Shown in pieces: positions 10,155-19,345 of a stretch of DNA of 43,020 nt. Where the stretch lies: the NCBI GenBank assembly GCA_020851115.1, contig JADZDJ010000064.1, positions 1-43,020 on the forward strand, in the 5' to 3' direction. How positions within the stretch are numbered: position 1 is the stretch's first letter; each line of letters starts with the position of its first letter. The translations under genes were made by a program, and so were the position numbers. The notes beneath the pieces are model-generated. The model was given only the letters and a program-made list of their open reading frames with translations. It had not been told where the DNA came from and did no database searches. The DNA is from Pirellulales bacterium. Lineage in GTDB: Bacteria > Planctomycetota > Planctomycetia > Pirellulales > JADZDJ01.

Positions 10155-10691
10155 TTACCACGGCACTTCCATCATCCCGACAATTTGCTCCGCCATGCGT
10201 TGGACCAACTGTTGCTCGGCCGTGGTATAGGATTGGCCGTACTCTGGAATGTAGACAGCGCTTTGCCCCAACACCACAAACTGCGGCGGCAGCGGTAGCG
10301 GACCGTTGCGAATCATGTCGCCGCGGCGGTTCGTCCAATTCACCTGAACCTGATAGTTAACGTCCGTCGAACGCTGTTCATCGAATTTGTTTTCAACGAT
10401 GACGCGCTTCGTATCGGCAATGATTTTCGCCGTTAGAACGCTGTCGGCGTTTGGGCTGCTGACCACTTTGAACGGCGTTGTATCCTCAATTTCCTTGCAA
10501 ATTGCCTCCGTGAGAACCTCACCCAACCCAGGGCGAAAGCTCGCGGATTGCACCATCGGCACGTAAACGGTTTGAATGTCGGATGGAAACAGAGACCGAT
10601 TGCCAAAATGATAGGTTGCACAGCCCGACAGTAGATAGAAGCCGGAGAGCAGGAGGCAACATCGGAACGCTCGACGACGAGAGCGCAGCAT
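10155..10691 (-). CDS. LptE-like outer-membrane lipoprotein
   Basis: Probable LptE-family component of the lipopolysaccharide-export outer-membrane complex. From the ATG at 10691 the protein has a lipoprotein signal: basic start (LRSRRRAFR), hydrophobic core and lipobox LLSGC at residue 24, so it should be lipidated and anchored in the outer membrane. The mature part contains TVYVPMVQSASFRPGLGEVL and LTEAICKEIEDTTPFKVV, the usual pattern of LptE proteins in planctomycetes and others. An ATG at 10748 would push the lipobox to residue 43, too deep for a signal peptide. The gene follows the BamD-like gene, consistent with an outer-membrane assembly unit. The family call rests on overall pattern, not on catalytic residues. 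Confidence 0.75.
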   Translation of the reverse strand: MLRSRRRAFRCCLLLSGFYLLSGCATYHFGNRSLFPSDIQTVYVPMVQSASFRPGLGEVLTEAICKEIEDTTPFKVVSSPNADSVLTAKIIADTKRVIVENKFDEQRSTDVNYQVQVNWTNRRGDMIRNGPLPLPPQFVVLGQSAVYIPEYGQSYTTAEQQLVQRMAEQIVGMMEVPW

Positions 10692-10778
10692 CACGGCCCG
10701 TGTGCCAACGGCGGACGAAATACGATCAGTCCATGAGGTGTATCGCATACTTCATCGTTCATTGTTCATCGCTTCCAG

Positions 10779-11996
10779 CTACTGCCGCTTGGCGCTGTCA
10801 TCTTTCTCGGCAGTCACCGTCGTTGCCCCCGGCGTGACTTCGGGATACTCTTCTTTTTCAAACAGATCCGTAATCAGCGCGAGCCGGTTCGGCGGGTGAT
10901 CCGGCTCTTTCTGGATTGCCGCTAGCCGCGTTTTGGCGTCGTCGGAATGAGGCGTTTGGGGGAAGTTTTTGATCACCTCGGCGTAGTAGATCTTGGCGGC
11001 GCCGTGATGTCCGCCGTCGTCAAAGTACTTCGCGAGTTTCATATCTCGATCGGCCCTGGCATAGCGCACGCGAGCCTTTTCTTGCATCACCAACTCGCGC
11101 TGGTCTCCCAGTTCGTGAGGGAATTGCACGAGCATCTGGTCGATCAGCACCTCGGCTTCCTCCAGTGGTTTGCCGTTGTAACCCGGACCTTGGTAACACA
11201 TCAGCTTGCTCTTTAGCCCCAACAGATGGGCGTCAAGCTGAAATTCGCTTTTCGGATGATCGGTGCGTAACAAGCCATAGTAGTAATCCGCGTCTTCGTA
11301 TCGCCCGGCCACGAAATATGTATTCGCGGCATGCATGATCGCGTCGTCCGCCAACTGGCCGCGCGGGTCGTTGACGCGCACGTTGTCCATCGCATTGATC
11401 CCGTGCCCGCGCGTGTCAAAGATCGGTTGCGTACGATCGACAAAATTAGGAACCAACACCCAGCGGTGGCTGGTCTTGTCTTTTTCGAGCCAATAGTGGC
11501 CGATCGAAAAAATCCGGGCCACCGAGGTGTCGAGATACCGCGTGTTGGGATACTTTTTTAGCAGTTCGCCGTAGCGGTCGTCGGCTTTGGAGTAGCGGTC
11601 GGCGAAAAAGTGACTTTCGGCCCACAGGAACATGGCTTGTTCTTCGAGCGCCGAATCGGGCCAATAACCGGCGGCCTTCTTGAATTCCTTGGCGGCAGCA
11701 TCGTACTGTTTGGCGGCAAAATGCTTCTCACCTGCGGCAAAATGCGTCTCGGCAGTTGTCTGATTTGGCCCCAACCCCACGGCAGCTTTCATCGTCTTGC
11801 CGAGGTTGTCCGGCGATAGCCTTTCGGTCCACGTTTGCGAGGGTTTCTTGTAGTCCGACGGAATGAAATTCGGCTCTGGCTCCAGCGGCCGGCCTTTGGC
11901 CACGTCAATCGCCGTTTGACGACAGCCGACCATGGCCAGTGCGCAGAGCATTGGCGCCACGACAGAGAATTTCAAATTAATGGCGAAATGCGACAT
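10779..11996 (-). CDS. TPR lipoprotein, BamD-like
   Basis: Probable outer-membrane lipoprotein of the BamD/YfiO type, which helps fold beta-barrel proteins. The protein is 405 residues. A signal with lipobox-like LAMVGC (Cys25) is followed by a proline-rich stretch and then tetratricopeptide repeats, clearest at FAAGEKHFAAKQYDAAAKEF, AMFLWAESHFFADRYSKADD, ANTYFVAGRYEDADYYYG and FDDGGHHGAAKIYYAEVI. It is longer than proteobacterial BamD (about 245), with an insert between the early and late repeats. The start is either ATG 11996 or a GTG nine bases upstream. Same strand and 30-90 bases upstream of the LptE-like gene, depending on its start. Function is inferred from lipoprotein plus TPR layout. 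Confidence 0.75.
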   Translation of the reverse strand: MSHFAINLKFSVVAPMLCALAMVGCRQTAIDVAKGRPLEPEPNFIPSDYKKPSQTWTERLSPDNLGKTMKAAVGLGPNQTTAETHFAAGEKHFAAKQYDAAAKEFKKAAGYWPDSALEEQAMFLWAESHFFADRYSKADDRYGELLKKYPNTRYLDTSVARIFSIGHYWLEKDKTSHRWVLVPNFVDRTQPIFDTRGHGINAMDNVRVNDPRGQLADDAIMHAANTYFVAGRYEDADYYYGLLRTDHPKSEFQLDAHLLGLKSKLMCYQGPGYNGKPLEEAEVLIDQMLVQFPHELGDQRELVMQEKARVRYARADRDMKLAKYFDDGGHHGAAKIYYAEVIKNFPQTPHSDDAKTRLAAIQKEPDHPPNRLALITDLFEKEEYPEVTPGATTVTAEKDDSAKRQ

Positions 11997-12141
11997 CCGT
12001 GTCACAAATTTCTAGTAACAATTGTATTGAAGCCGCGGCGAATGAATGGGTGAAAGGATGAAGCACCGATGGGAACACTGGCCGATTTTGTTCGGTCGCT
12101 CGATCGCCCGCTCACCAATTCGCGTTCTTTGCGATTCGATT

Positions 12142-12888
12142 CTATTTGGATAAGTATTCGTGCATCTTGGGCCGATGCCCGAGCAAATGCGAAATGTAGT
12201 TGCCCACCAAGCCGCGAAGTTCTCCGCGGACTCGCGGTTCGATCGACAATCGCTTCCAGGCTTCGCCTCGCAAATCGGCCAATCGCGACATTGCTTGTAG
12301 CGCCCCGGCGCTCAGCGACGCCACGTTCCGCTTTCCCACCCGGCATTTCGGGCACAGCACGCCTCCGGAAATCAAGCCGAACGCTACGCGGGCAGTGGAC
12401 TGCACCGGATTGCCGCATTCAACGCACATTTCCAACGAGGGTAAATGTCCCAGCCGGGCCAGCGCCGCCAATTCGAAGCGCAAAATCAACGACGACGGCG
12501 ATCCGTTGGACGATACCCCGACCAGCGTTTGATCCGCTAGATCGAAAAGTTCGGGATGAGGATCGTAGTCGTCGGTAAGTTCGCTCAGCAATTCGGCGAC
12601 GTAGTACCCGGCATAAAGACAAGATAAGTCGCGGCCGGGCGGACGGAAGCGACGCTGAAGCTTCGCCTCCGTCAGCAAGTCGAGCGCGCCGGTCGATTTT
12701 CGGAGGAAGACTACATGGCATAGGCCCAGCAGGTCAAGTGCAGACTCAAATGGACCCTTGGGCCTACGGGCGCCTTTCGCCAAACCGTGTATCTTGCCAA
12801 ACTCCCTGGTAAACAGGGTTACGATGCTACTCGTTTCGCTGAATTCCACCACTTTAAGGACGATGGCGGAGGCTTTCTCGGATGACAC
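12142..12888 (-). CDS. recO: DNA repair protein RecO
   Basis: Single-strand annealing and RecA-loading mediator of the RecFOR recombination pathway. The protein is 248 residues, the normal size. It has the N-terminal OB fold (AIVLKVVEFSETSSIVTLFT, FGKIHGLAKGARRPK), a helical middle and the four-cysteine zinc site (CVECG at about 158-162 and CPKC about 22 residues on). The start is a GTG without Shine-Dalgarno; the following sequence matches the family start, so I keep it. It lies downstream of the CNNM gene with a 171-base gap. Confidence 0.93.
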   Translation of the reverse strand: MSSEKASAIVLKVVEFSETSSIVTLFTREFGKIHGLAKGARRPKGPFESALDLLGLCHVVFLRKSTGALDLLTEAKLQRRFRPPGRDLSCLYAGYYVAELLSELTDDYDPHPELFDLADQTLVGVSSNGSPSSLILRFELAALARLGHLPSLEMCVECGNPVQSTARVAFGLISGGVLCPKCRVGKRNVASLSAGALQAMSRLADLRGEAWKRLSIEPRVRGELRGLVGNYISHLLGHRPKMHEYLSK

Positions 12889-13059
12889 GGGAAGCTGATG
12901 AGAAAGGAGGTTTGATTTCGATCGTTACTGGCTTTGGCTTCGCGACGAATTTCACGGTATTTTGGACGCCTTCGGCCGACCGCTTACCGCCTATGAACTT
13001 CGGAACGGACGATTGGATGAATGGTATCGGCTGGGAAGAGAGCTACTTTGTCGAGGCCG

Positions 13060-14379
13060 TCATTCGACCTCCGCCTTTGCCTGCTGCACAGGCTGTTCCA
13101 GCGGCTGCACTTCGATCAGCACGCGATTAATTCGACGACGGGTCGCTTCGAGTACCTCGATGCGAACTCCATGTGCAACCAGTGCTTCGCCAGCATGAGG
13201 AATCCTCCCCAATTCGTGAAACACCAGCCCGCCGATGGTTCCGTAATCCGCGTCTTCTGGCAGGCCGGTACCGAGCCGCTGGTTGATTTCGTAAATCTTC
13301 ATGCGGGCAAAGGCTTCGAATTTGTTTTCGCCGCGCGATTTGAAACCGTCGCCGGCCGCCTCGTCGTGCTCGTCGGAAATCTCGCCGACGATTTCTTCGA
13401 GCACGTCTTCGATGGTCACCACGCCCGAGACGCCGCCGAATTCATCGAGGACGACGGCGATATGGCTGCGGCTGTGTTGGAATTCTTGCAGCAATTCATC
13501 CACGGCTTTCGTCTCGGGCACGAAAAACGGCGGACGCAGCAGGCCGACAATCGGCTTTCGCGCTGCGGGCTGTTCGCGCATCAATTCGGGGAGTAAGTCT
13601 TTGATATGCAGAATGCCGACGACATGATCGCGGCTTTTTCCGTAGACCGGAATCCGCGTGTGGCCGGATGAAATGATCGTGTGGAGGGCTTCGCTCCAGG
13701 ACAGGTCGGCCGACATCGAAATCACTTCCGTCCGCGGAGTCATGATCTCGGAAACGACCACTTCGCCGAGCGCGATGACGCTTTCGATCATTTCACGGGC
13801 GTCTTCTTCGAGCAGCCCTTCGCGCTGGCCTTCGGAGACGACTTCGCGGATTTCCGCTTCAAGCTCTTCTTCGGTGAGCGTCGGCTTCTTCTTGCCGGTG
13901 AGGCGATGCAGCGCCTGTTGGACGAGCCGTGCGCCGATCACCGAGGGGCCTAAAATCTTTCCCGACGCCTTCCACAACGGCCATGTGCGGGCAAGAAACG
14001 GCTCGGCCCAAACGCCGGCCACGGCGGTTGGAAACCAAACGATCGCCAGCCAGAGAATGGTTGCGCCGGCCAACATTTGAGCGATGATTACCGCTAACGT
14101 TTGCGGCAGCGAGGCCGCTCCCGCATGCGATTCCCACATCGATGCCGCCGCCGCCAACACGGCGGCCGCGCTGGCGATGACGCGCAGACTCTCGGCCCCA
14201 AGCTCCGCGCGTTTGCTGTTTTCGAGAATTTGGTCGTAACGCGGCTCTTGACCGCGGCTGCGCAAGCGGTCGCGCAGCTTCGATCGCGAGAAATCGCGCA
14301 GCGATTGCACCGCCGTCGCCGAAAAGCAGGCCACGGCCAAGGTTGCCAGCGAAAGCCAAACTAGAATCGCACCGGTCAC
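13060..14379 (-). CDS. CNNM/CorC-type membrane protein with CBS domains
   Basis: Hemolysin C/CorC-like transporter of the CNNM family, associated with Mg2+/Co2+ efflux or homeostasis. The protein is 439 residues: an N-terminal DUF21-type membrane part (hydrophobic segments near 1-22, 68-85 and 90-120), then a linker (EEELEAEIREVVSEGQREGL, acidic), a pair of CBS domains (VSEIMTPRTEVISMS, HTRIPVYGKSRDHVVGILH, HIAVVLDEFGGVSGVVTIED) and a C-terminal CorC_HlyC domain (GTIGGLVFHELGRIP). The GTG start overlaps the ybeY stop by four bases, implying translational coupling. This order with phoH, a 7TM-HD protein and ybeY is common in bacteria. Ion specificity cannot be told. Confidence 0.9.
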   Translation of the reverse strand: MTGAILVWLSLATLAVACFSATAVQSLRDFSRSKLRDRLRSRGQEPRYDQILENSKRAELGAESLRVIASAAAVLAAAASMWESHAGAASLPQTLAVIIAQMLAGATILWLAIVWFPTAVAGVWAEPFLARTWPLWKASGKILGPSVIGARLVQQALHRLTGKKKPTLTEEELEAEIREVVSEGQREGLLEEDAREMIESVIALGEVVVSEIMTPRTEVISMSADLSWSEALHTIISSGHTRIPVYGKSRDHVVGILHIKDLLPELMREQPAARKPIVGLLRPPFFVPETKAVDELLQEFQHSRSHIAVVLDEFGGVSGVVTIEDVLEEIVGEISDEHDEAAGDGFKSRGENKFEAFARMKIYEINQRLGTGLPEDADYGTIGGLVFHELGRIPHAGEALVAHGVRIEVLEATRRRINRVLIEVQPLEQPVQQAKAEVE

Positions 14380-14906
14380 GGCCTAGGTTCTCCGCCGAGT
14401 GTCGATTTCGCCGGCGGAGACTCGATGCCGAGCTGCGTCAGATAACGCTTCTCGCGGCTCCGCATTTGCCGTCGCGCTGCCGGTTTCAAATCGTCATAAC
14501 CTGTCAAATGCAATGCGCCGTGGATCACGTACAGCAGCATTTCCTCCTGCGCGGTCCAGCCGATTTTGGCGGCAGTCGCCGCCGCGGTATCCGCGCTAAT
14601 CACAATTTCGCCGTCGATCGAGTCGCCGTCTTGGTCGAGTGCGAAGCTTATCACATCGGTCGGTTCGTCGTGATTCAAGAATTGACGGTTCATGTCGTGA
14701 ATCGCGGCATCGCTGACGACAGCGATGGAAACATCGGCAGACGCAATGTTCTCGCCCCTGAAAACAATGGCGACCGCGGACTTCAGCGCGGAGGAATCGA
14801 TCCGCCAGCGACGTTGCCGATTGGCCACGGCGATCGAATAGCCTTCGAATGCGGCAGGCGGCAGGCGGCAGGCGGATCGGCGGCGAGGTGAGTTTTTTTG
14901 CGTCAT
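14376..14906 (-). CDS. ybeY: Endoribonuclease YbeY (16S rRNA 3' processing)
   Basis: Zinc-dependent RNase acting in 16S rRNA maturation and ribosome quality control. The protein is 176 residues. The core begins near YSIAVANRQRRWRID and carries the signature HGALHLTGYDD; the family normally has a third histidine where the final Asp stands here, so the third zinc ligand appears to be Asp. The first ~20 residues (RSACRLPPAAF) are encoded by a heptamer tandem repeat and are not family sequence; no better start codon lies between them and the core except a GTG inside it at 14828. It ends in a four-base overlap with the CNNM gene and starts 53 bases after the HD gene. Confidence 0.9.
   Translation of the reverse strand: MTQKNSPRRRSACRLPPAAFEGYSIAVANRQRRWRIDSSALKSAVAIVFRGENIASADVSIAVVSDAAIHDMNRQFLNHDEPTDVISFALDQDGDSIDGEIVISADTAAATAAKIGWTAQEEMLLYVIHGALHLTGYDDLKPAARRQMRSREKRYLTQLGIESPPAKSTLGGEPRP
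14851..14875. repeat. Heptamer tandem repeat in the ybeY 5' coding region
   Basis: Three and a half copies of the 7-base unit gcggcag on the plus strand, lying within the first codons of ybeY. Because the unit is not a multiple of three, each copy is read in a different frame; gain or loss of a single copy would shift the frame. Confidence 0.8.
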
Positions 14907-14959
14907 GGTCGCTTGCGCTTGCGGCTCGCCAACGAGACTTCTGATCGTGACGGGCGCGC

Positions 14960-17230
14960 TTACGCGGTCTTCTGCTCGGGATACTTCACGCGGCCATGAT
15001 AGACCGCCGTCAGCGACTTTACCAAGCTCTGCTCGACGTCGTGCAGTTCTTCGAGCGAAAGGCCGCTGTCGTCAAATTGGCCGTCGAGCAAGCGGTTCAT
15101 GGCCATTTCGTGAACCAAACTTTCCAGCCGAGATGGCGTGGGCTCGACCAGCGTTCGGCTGGCGCTTTCTACCGCGTCGGCGAGCATCAGTACTCCCGCT
15201 TCTTTCGTTTTTGGCTTTGGCCCTGGGTAACGATACGAGTGTTCTTCGACGACGCCTCGCGACGGATCGGCTTCGCTTTGCTGCGCCGCCCGCCGATAGA
15301 AATATTCCACCAGGGTAGTCCCGTGGTGCTGCTCGATAAAGTCAATGATTGGCTGCGGCAAATTGTGCTGCCGGGCCAAGTCGGCGCCGTCTTTCACATG
15401 GGCAACGATGATTAACCGACTCATCGCCGGCAGCAGCGTTTCGTGCAAACTTCCGCCCTGCCCTTGGTTTTCGGCAAAATACTGCGGCTTGAGCATCTTG
15501 CCAATATCGTGAAAATACGCGCCGACTCGCACGAGCAATCCTCGCGCGCCGATGGTCTCTGCCGCCGCTGCGCCGATGGAGGCCACGTTGATCGAATGGT
15601 TGTAGGTGCCTGGCGCGCGGCGGACGAGTTCTTGCAGCAGCGGATGCGACACATCGCCGATTTCCAGCAAACTGATGTCGGTGAGCACGCCGAATGCCTT
15701 TTCGACAAAGGGCAACAATCCAGTCATCAAGAATCCTGCCACCACCGCCCACAGGCCCACACGCCATGCGTTTTGCGGCAACTGCGATTCCAAGGTGCTC
15801 ACGCCCACATCGGTCAGCATCGCCACCAGCGAGGCGACGAGGCCGACATAGATCAGTTTACTTCGGCTGCGGATGCGACCAAGAAATAGTATCGCCGTGG
15901 CCGCTGCGCTCATGAGCGTGATATATTGCGGCAAGTTCTGGCCGAGCGACACGACGACCACCAGCGCCAGCGCCGCCGTCAACAGTAGTGCCAACTCTTG
16001 GTGGTAAACGATCGCCACCGTCATGCCGAACAGCATGACCGGAATCAATTCCGCCCGCCACGAATCATCGCTAGCCATCATTGCCAGCGCCACTCCTGCG
16101 ACGAACATCACCAGCATGGTGCTGAAATTGTAAAGCGTCTGATAGATCTGCGGCGCGCGATGCCGAATGTAGAAACCGCTAAGCGTGTACCACGCCACGA
16201 ACATTCCGAACATCGCGGCCGTGCGGGCCAACTTTTGCGCCGGGGTGATTGCATTCAGGTAGGCCTGATATTCCAATCGCAGCAACTCGACCTTGTTCGC
16301 ATCGAGGGGTTCGCCCGCTTTCACCAGCGGCTCGCGCGCCAGCAGATGCCCAGGCTCGAAGACAACATACTGCGTCGGTACCATCTTGGCCGCTTCCGTC
16401 TGGGCCTTTTGGGTTGCCGGTTCGTCGAGCGTCAAGGTCGGCTTCTTTAGCTTTGGCTTGATCCAATAGAAAATCCGCTGTGCTAGCTCTGGAGAATTGA
16501 GCTCCTCCTTCAGGCGTTCGAAGAGCTTTGCGGTTGCCTCGCCGAGGAGAACTTCGGGAACCTGCACCACTTGCGAAAAATCGGGCTTGCCGACCGGATG
16601 CACGTAGATTTCCGTTTGATTTCCTTCGTCGTGTTTTTGCTGCAGCTTCTCGAGCCAGCCTGTTTGTTCGAGGGGAGTAAACGCGCGGTCGATCGCCTTT
16701 TCGACCTTGCCCAGTTTTTCTTTGTCCGCGATCGCGTCGTGAAACTCGCGGAATTGCGCTTCTTGCTGCTCTTTCGTCGGCGGCTCAACGTTCGGCATCG
16801 GCGGCGCCGAAAACTCCTGCCAAATTCCGGGCCTTAGCGCGTCGAGCGAAGCCGCATTGCCAATTTCGACAAGTTGGTTTTTCAGCGCCGAGCGCAATTG
16901 CTCCAGCGACGAGCGGTCCTGCTGATAGACGAATCGAACCTGATTTTTCGCGCGATTGATGGCGTCGCGCGTGGCGTCAGGATCTTCCTTTTGGAATCGA
17001 ACCCTGGCGACGATATCGCGTTGCGGCACGTAGCCGGTGCGATACGAAAAGGGCGGATCCCAACCACCGACGATCAACCACATTGCGACCGCGGCAAGGG
17101 CGCACATCGAAATCCGAACCAGGACGTCGAACCGCTGCAAACTCTCCAGCACCCGCTCAAGGAGATTCGGGGGCAATTCGATTGCCGCCACGCGCTCGCT
17201 GCGAGTTCGTTTTTGATTGCCGTTGGCCAT
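14960..17230 (-). CDS. 7TM-HD membrane phosphodiesterase (PgpH-like)
   Basis: Membrane HD-domain phosphodiesterase; the founding member PgpH hydrolyses cyclic di-AMP. The protein is 756 residues from the ATG at 17230. It has one N-terminal transmembrane segment (about 40-58), a large extracytoplasmic 7TMR-HDED region, several transmembrane helices between about 320 and 500, and a cytoplasmic HD domain with the metal motif pieces YNHSINVA, YFHDIGK and the later VKDGADLARQHNLP. The phoH stop is four bases upstream of the ATG, so the two are tightly coupled; an upstream extension of the frame overlaps phoH and is rejected. Cyclic-di-AMP specificity is inferred from the family only; no diadenylate cyclase gene is in the window. 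Confidence 0.88.
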   Translation of the reverse strand: MANGNQKRTRSERVAAIELPPNLLERVLESLQRFDVLVRISMCALAAVAMWLIVGGWDPPFSYRTGYVPQRDIVARVRFQKEDPDATRDAINRAKNQVRFVYQQDRSSLEQLRSALKNQLVEIGNAASLDALRPGIWQEFSAPPMPNVEPPTKEQQEAQFREFHDAIADKEKLGKVEKAIDRAFTPLEQTGWLEKLQQKHDEGNQTEIYVHPVGKPDFSQVVQVPEVLLGEATAKLFERLKEELNSPELAQRIFYWIKPKLKKPTLTLDEPATQKAQTEAAKMVPTQYVVFEPGHLLAREPLVKAGEPLDANKVELLRLEYQAYLNAITPAQKLARTAAMFGMFVAWYTLSGFYIRHRAPQIYQTLYNFSTMLVMFVAGVALAMMASDDSWRAELIPVMLFGMTVAIVYHQELALLLTAALALVVVVSLGQNLPQYITLMSAAATAILFLGRIRSRSKLIYVGLVASLVAMLTDVGVSTLESQLPQNAWRVGLWAVVAGFLMTGLLPFVEKAFGVLTDISLLEIGDVSHPLLQELVRRAPGTYNHSINVASIGAAAAETIGARGLLVRVGAYFHDIGKMLKPQYFAENQGQGGSLHETLLPAMSRLIIVAHVKDGADLARQHNLPQPIIDFIEQHHGTTLVEYFYRRAAQQSEADPSRGVVEEHSYRYPGPKPKTKEAGVLMLADAVESASRTLVEPTPSRLESLVHEMAMNRLLDGQFDDSGLSLEELHDVEQSLVKSLTAVYHGRVKYPEQKTA

Positions 17231-17234
17231 CGAT

Positions 17235-18182
17235 CTATTTACGCCGCTTCGGCTCCTCTTCGTAGGCTTGCACAATTTCTCGCACCAACCGATGGCGCAC
17301 GATATCGCGTCCTGCGAGTCGAACTTCCGCCACTCCGTCGATCCCCTTGAGTCGGCCCAGTGCATCGACCAAACCGCTGCGCACGTGCGGCGGCAGATCG
17401 ACTTGGGTAGTATCCCCGGAAACAACGATTTTCGAGTTCATTCCCATCCGTGTCAAAAACATCTTCATTTGAGAGACGGTGGTGTTTTGGGCCTCATCCA
17501 AAATAATAAAGGCGTCGTTGAGCGTGCGGCCGCGCATATACGCCAGCGGGACCATTTCGATTACGTCCAATTCCGTGTAGCGGCGGATTTGGTCGTAGTC
17601 CATCATCTCGCGTAGCGCATCGAGCAACGGACGCAAATAGGGGTTGATCTTCGCTTGCAAGTCGCCGGGCAAGAAACCGAGACTTTCGCCAGCCTCGACG
17701 GCCGGACGCACCAGCACGATCTTCCGAATGGCTTCTTTGCGCAGAGCCGAAACCGCCATCGCGACGGCCAGGTACGTTTTGCCGGTTCCCGCAGGCCCGA
17801 TACACAGCACCAGATCGCTTTCGGTCATGGCCTTGACGTATTCCGCTTGTCCGGGAGTCCGTGGGCGAACACTGCGCCCCGCCTGGAGCACGGGAATGGG
17901 CGGATGGTCCGCCATACCTGGCGGCCCCGTCACCAGCGAGAGGGCAACGTCCACGTCATGCTCGGCCACTTCGCCCTTTTGGTCGGCCAGAGTGCGAAGC
18001 TGCTCAAACACTTCGGTCGCCTTGAGAACCGCCGGTTCCGCCCCTTCGATTCGCAGCCGTCCGTCACGGGCTGAGACATCCACGCCGAGTGTGGAACGGA
18101 TTTTCCGCAGGAATTGATCGCGCGGCCCGAAGATCGACAACAACGTCCTCGAATCGACTACCGAAATAGTGCTTTGCGTCAT
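17235..18182 (-). CDS. PhoH-family ATPase
   Basis: Cytoplasmic P-loop ATPase of the PhoH family, linked to RNA metabolism. The protein is 315 residues from the ATG at 18182. A short KH-like N-terminal region (RIEGAEPAVLKATEVFEQL) precedes the ATPase domain: Walker A in CIGPAGTGKTYLAVAMA, the family-typical VLVRPAVEAGESLGFLPGD, MRGRTLNDAFIILDEAQN (Walker B) and VVSGDTTQVDLP. The 32-residue upstream extension to 18278 is not family sequence. First gene of the run phoH, HD phosphodiesterase, ybeY, CNNM. A TATAGT-like box lies upstream near 18245 without a convincing -35. Confidence 0.93.
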   Translation of the reverse strand: MTQSTISVVDSRTLLSIFGPRDQFLRKIRSTLGVDVSARDGRLRIEGAEPAVLKATEVFEQLRTLADQKGEVAEHDVDVALSLVTGPPGMADHPPIPVLQAGRSVRPRTPGQAEYVKAMTESDLVLCIGPAGTGKTYLAVAMAVSALRKEAIRKIVLVRPAVEAGESLGFLPGDLQAKINPYLRPLLDALREMMDYDQIRRYTELDVIEMVPLAYMRGRTLNDAFIILDEAQNTTVSQMKMFLTRMGMNSKIVVSGDTTQVDLPPHVRSGLVDALGRLKGIDGVAEVRLAGRDIVRHRLVREIVQAYEEEPKRRK

Positions 18183-18338
18183 TGACGAGTGCGGCTTCCA
18201 AGCAGAACTAAGCGCGGCATGGATCGTACTGCGAGATATCTTAACTATACTCGATTGGCCGAGCAGGCGACCAGCCAATACCCGCGCAATCGCCGTAAAT
18301 CTTTATAAATACAAATGTTACGGCGATCACAACGCTCG

Positions 18339-19247
18339 CTAAACGAGCCCAGAGGCCCAACAAAGGTACGCCACTGGAGCGGCAAAGAGCACCGAGTCAA
18401 GCAAATCGAGGACGCCACCGAAGCCGGGCATCCACGGGCTGGAATCTTTTCTCCCCATGTCGCGTTTGATCAGCGATTCCGCCAGATCGCCGAGTAGGCC
18501 GGCGATGCCGACAACCAAACCATAAACGACGATCCGCCACAGCGCCAGCGGCGGCCACTCCGACGAGATTCCTGTTCGGCTCATTGCCGGAGCGGCCCAA
18601 TTGAGAACGAGCCACGAGCCGAGGATGGCAAAAATCATCGCCCCAAAAAATCCTTCCCAGGTTTTCCCAGGGCTAAGCACGGGCGCCATCTTGTGCCGGC
18701 CGATCAATCGGCCGACGGCATACGCCCCGCTATCTCCCAGCTTTACGATTGCAATGAATGAAGCCAGGGCCGTCATGCCTCGAAAATTTCCGCCTAAAAT
18801 GCGCAATTGCACGGCAAACGTCAGCAATATGCCAACATAGGCAAAAGATAATACCGTCAGACCGAGCTGAATCATGACCTGCCCTGGTTGTTGGTACCGA
18901 CGCATTTCGCCGATAAACGCCACGAGCAGCGCAATACCTGCCGCACCAAACGACCAACCAAAATGGCAAAGGGGTGATTCAACGGCCAGTTCAGGCCAAA
19001 ATATCGGCACAGCATTGGCTGCGACAATCAGTCCATTGCCGAAGTAGACGACCCACGGCAATGGGCGTAAATCTCTTGTCGCAAAGAGCCACAGCATTTC
19101 ACCGCTGGCTAGCACGGCAAGCACAATCGCCAGTGGAAAAAGCCACCCGCCTGGCGGAAGATCCAGGATGCGATAGCTATCGGCCCAGCACAGCGCCGCC
19201 AATGCCACGACAAAGATCGCGCCCAGCAATAGACGGTATCGTAGCAC
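18339..19247 (-). CDS. cdsA: Phosphatidate cytidylyltransferase
   Basis: Makes CDP-diacylglycerol from phosphatidic acid and CTP, feeding all phospholipid headgroup pathways. The protein is about 302 residues with eight or so hydrophobic helices. The family signature near the C-terminus reads SLIKRDMGRKDSSPWMPG followed by FGGVLDLLDS; the SxxKRxxxxKD half is intact, but the usual PGHGGxxDRxD has Phe in place of His and Leu in place of Arg. GTG at 19247 gives the family-like start LRYRLLLG; a TTG at 19262 is an alternative. Neither has a Shine-Dalgarno site. It follows uppS at a gap of about 100 bases, the usual uppS-cdsA pairing. Confidence 0.92.
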   Translation of the reverse strand: MLRYRLLLGAIFVVALAALCWADSYRILDLPPGGWLFPLAIVLAVLASGEMLWLFATRDLRPLPWVVYFGNGLIVAANAVPIFWPELAVESPLCHFGWSFGAAGIALLVAFIGEMRRYQQPGQVMIQLGLTVLSFAYVGILLTFAVQLRILGGNFRGMTALASFIAIVKLGDSGAYAVGRLIGRHKMAPVLSPGKTWEGFFGAMIFAILGSWLVLNWAAPAMSRTGISSEWPPLALWRIVVYGLVVGIAGLLGDLAESLIKRDMGRKDSSPWMPGFGGVLDLLDSVLFAAPVAYLCWASGLV

Positions 19248-19345
19248 GGAGGTAACACACAAAACGAGAAAGGAGGAACTAAACTACCGAAAAACAAGGG
19301 GAGGTTACTTTCAAGGTTGCCTGCAATCAAGGTTAAAACGGCTGA

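Noticed and set aside
19268-19276. Shine-Dalgarno-like aaaggagga on the plus strand beside cdsA
   Set aside because: No plus-strand start codon with a meaningful frame follows at a proper distance.
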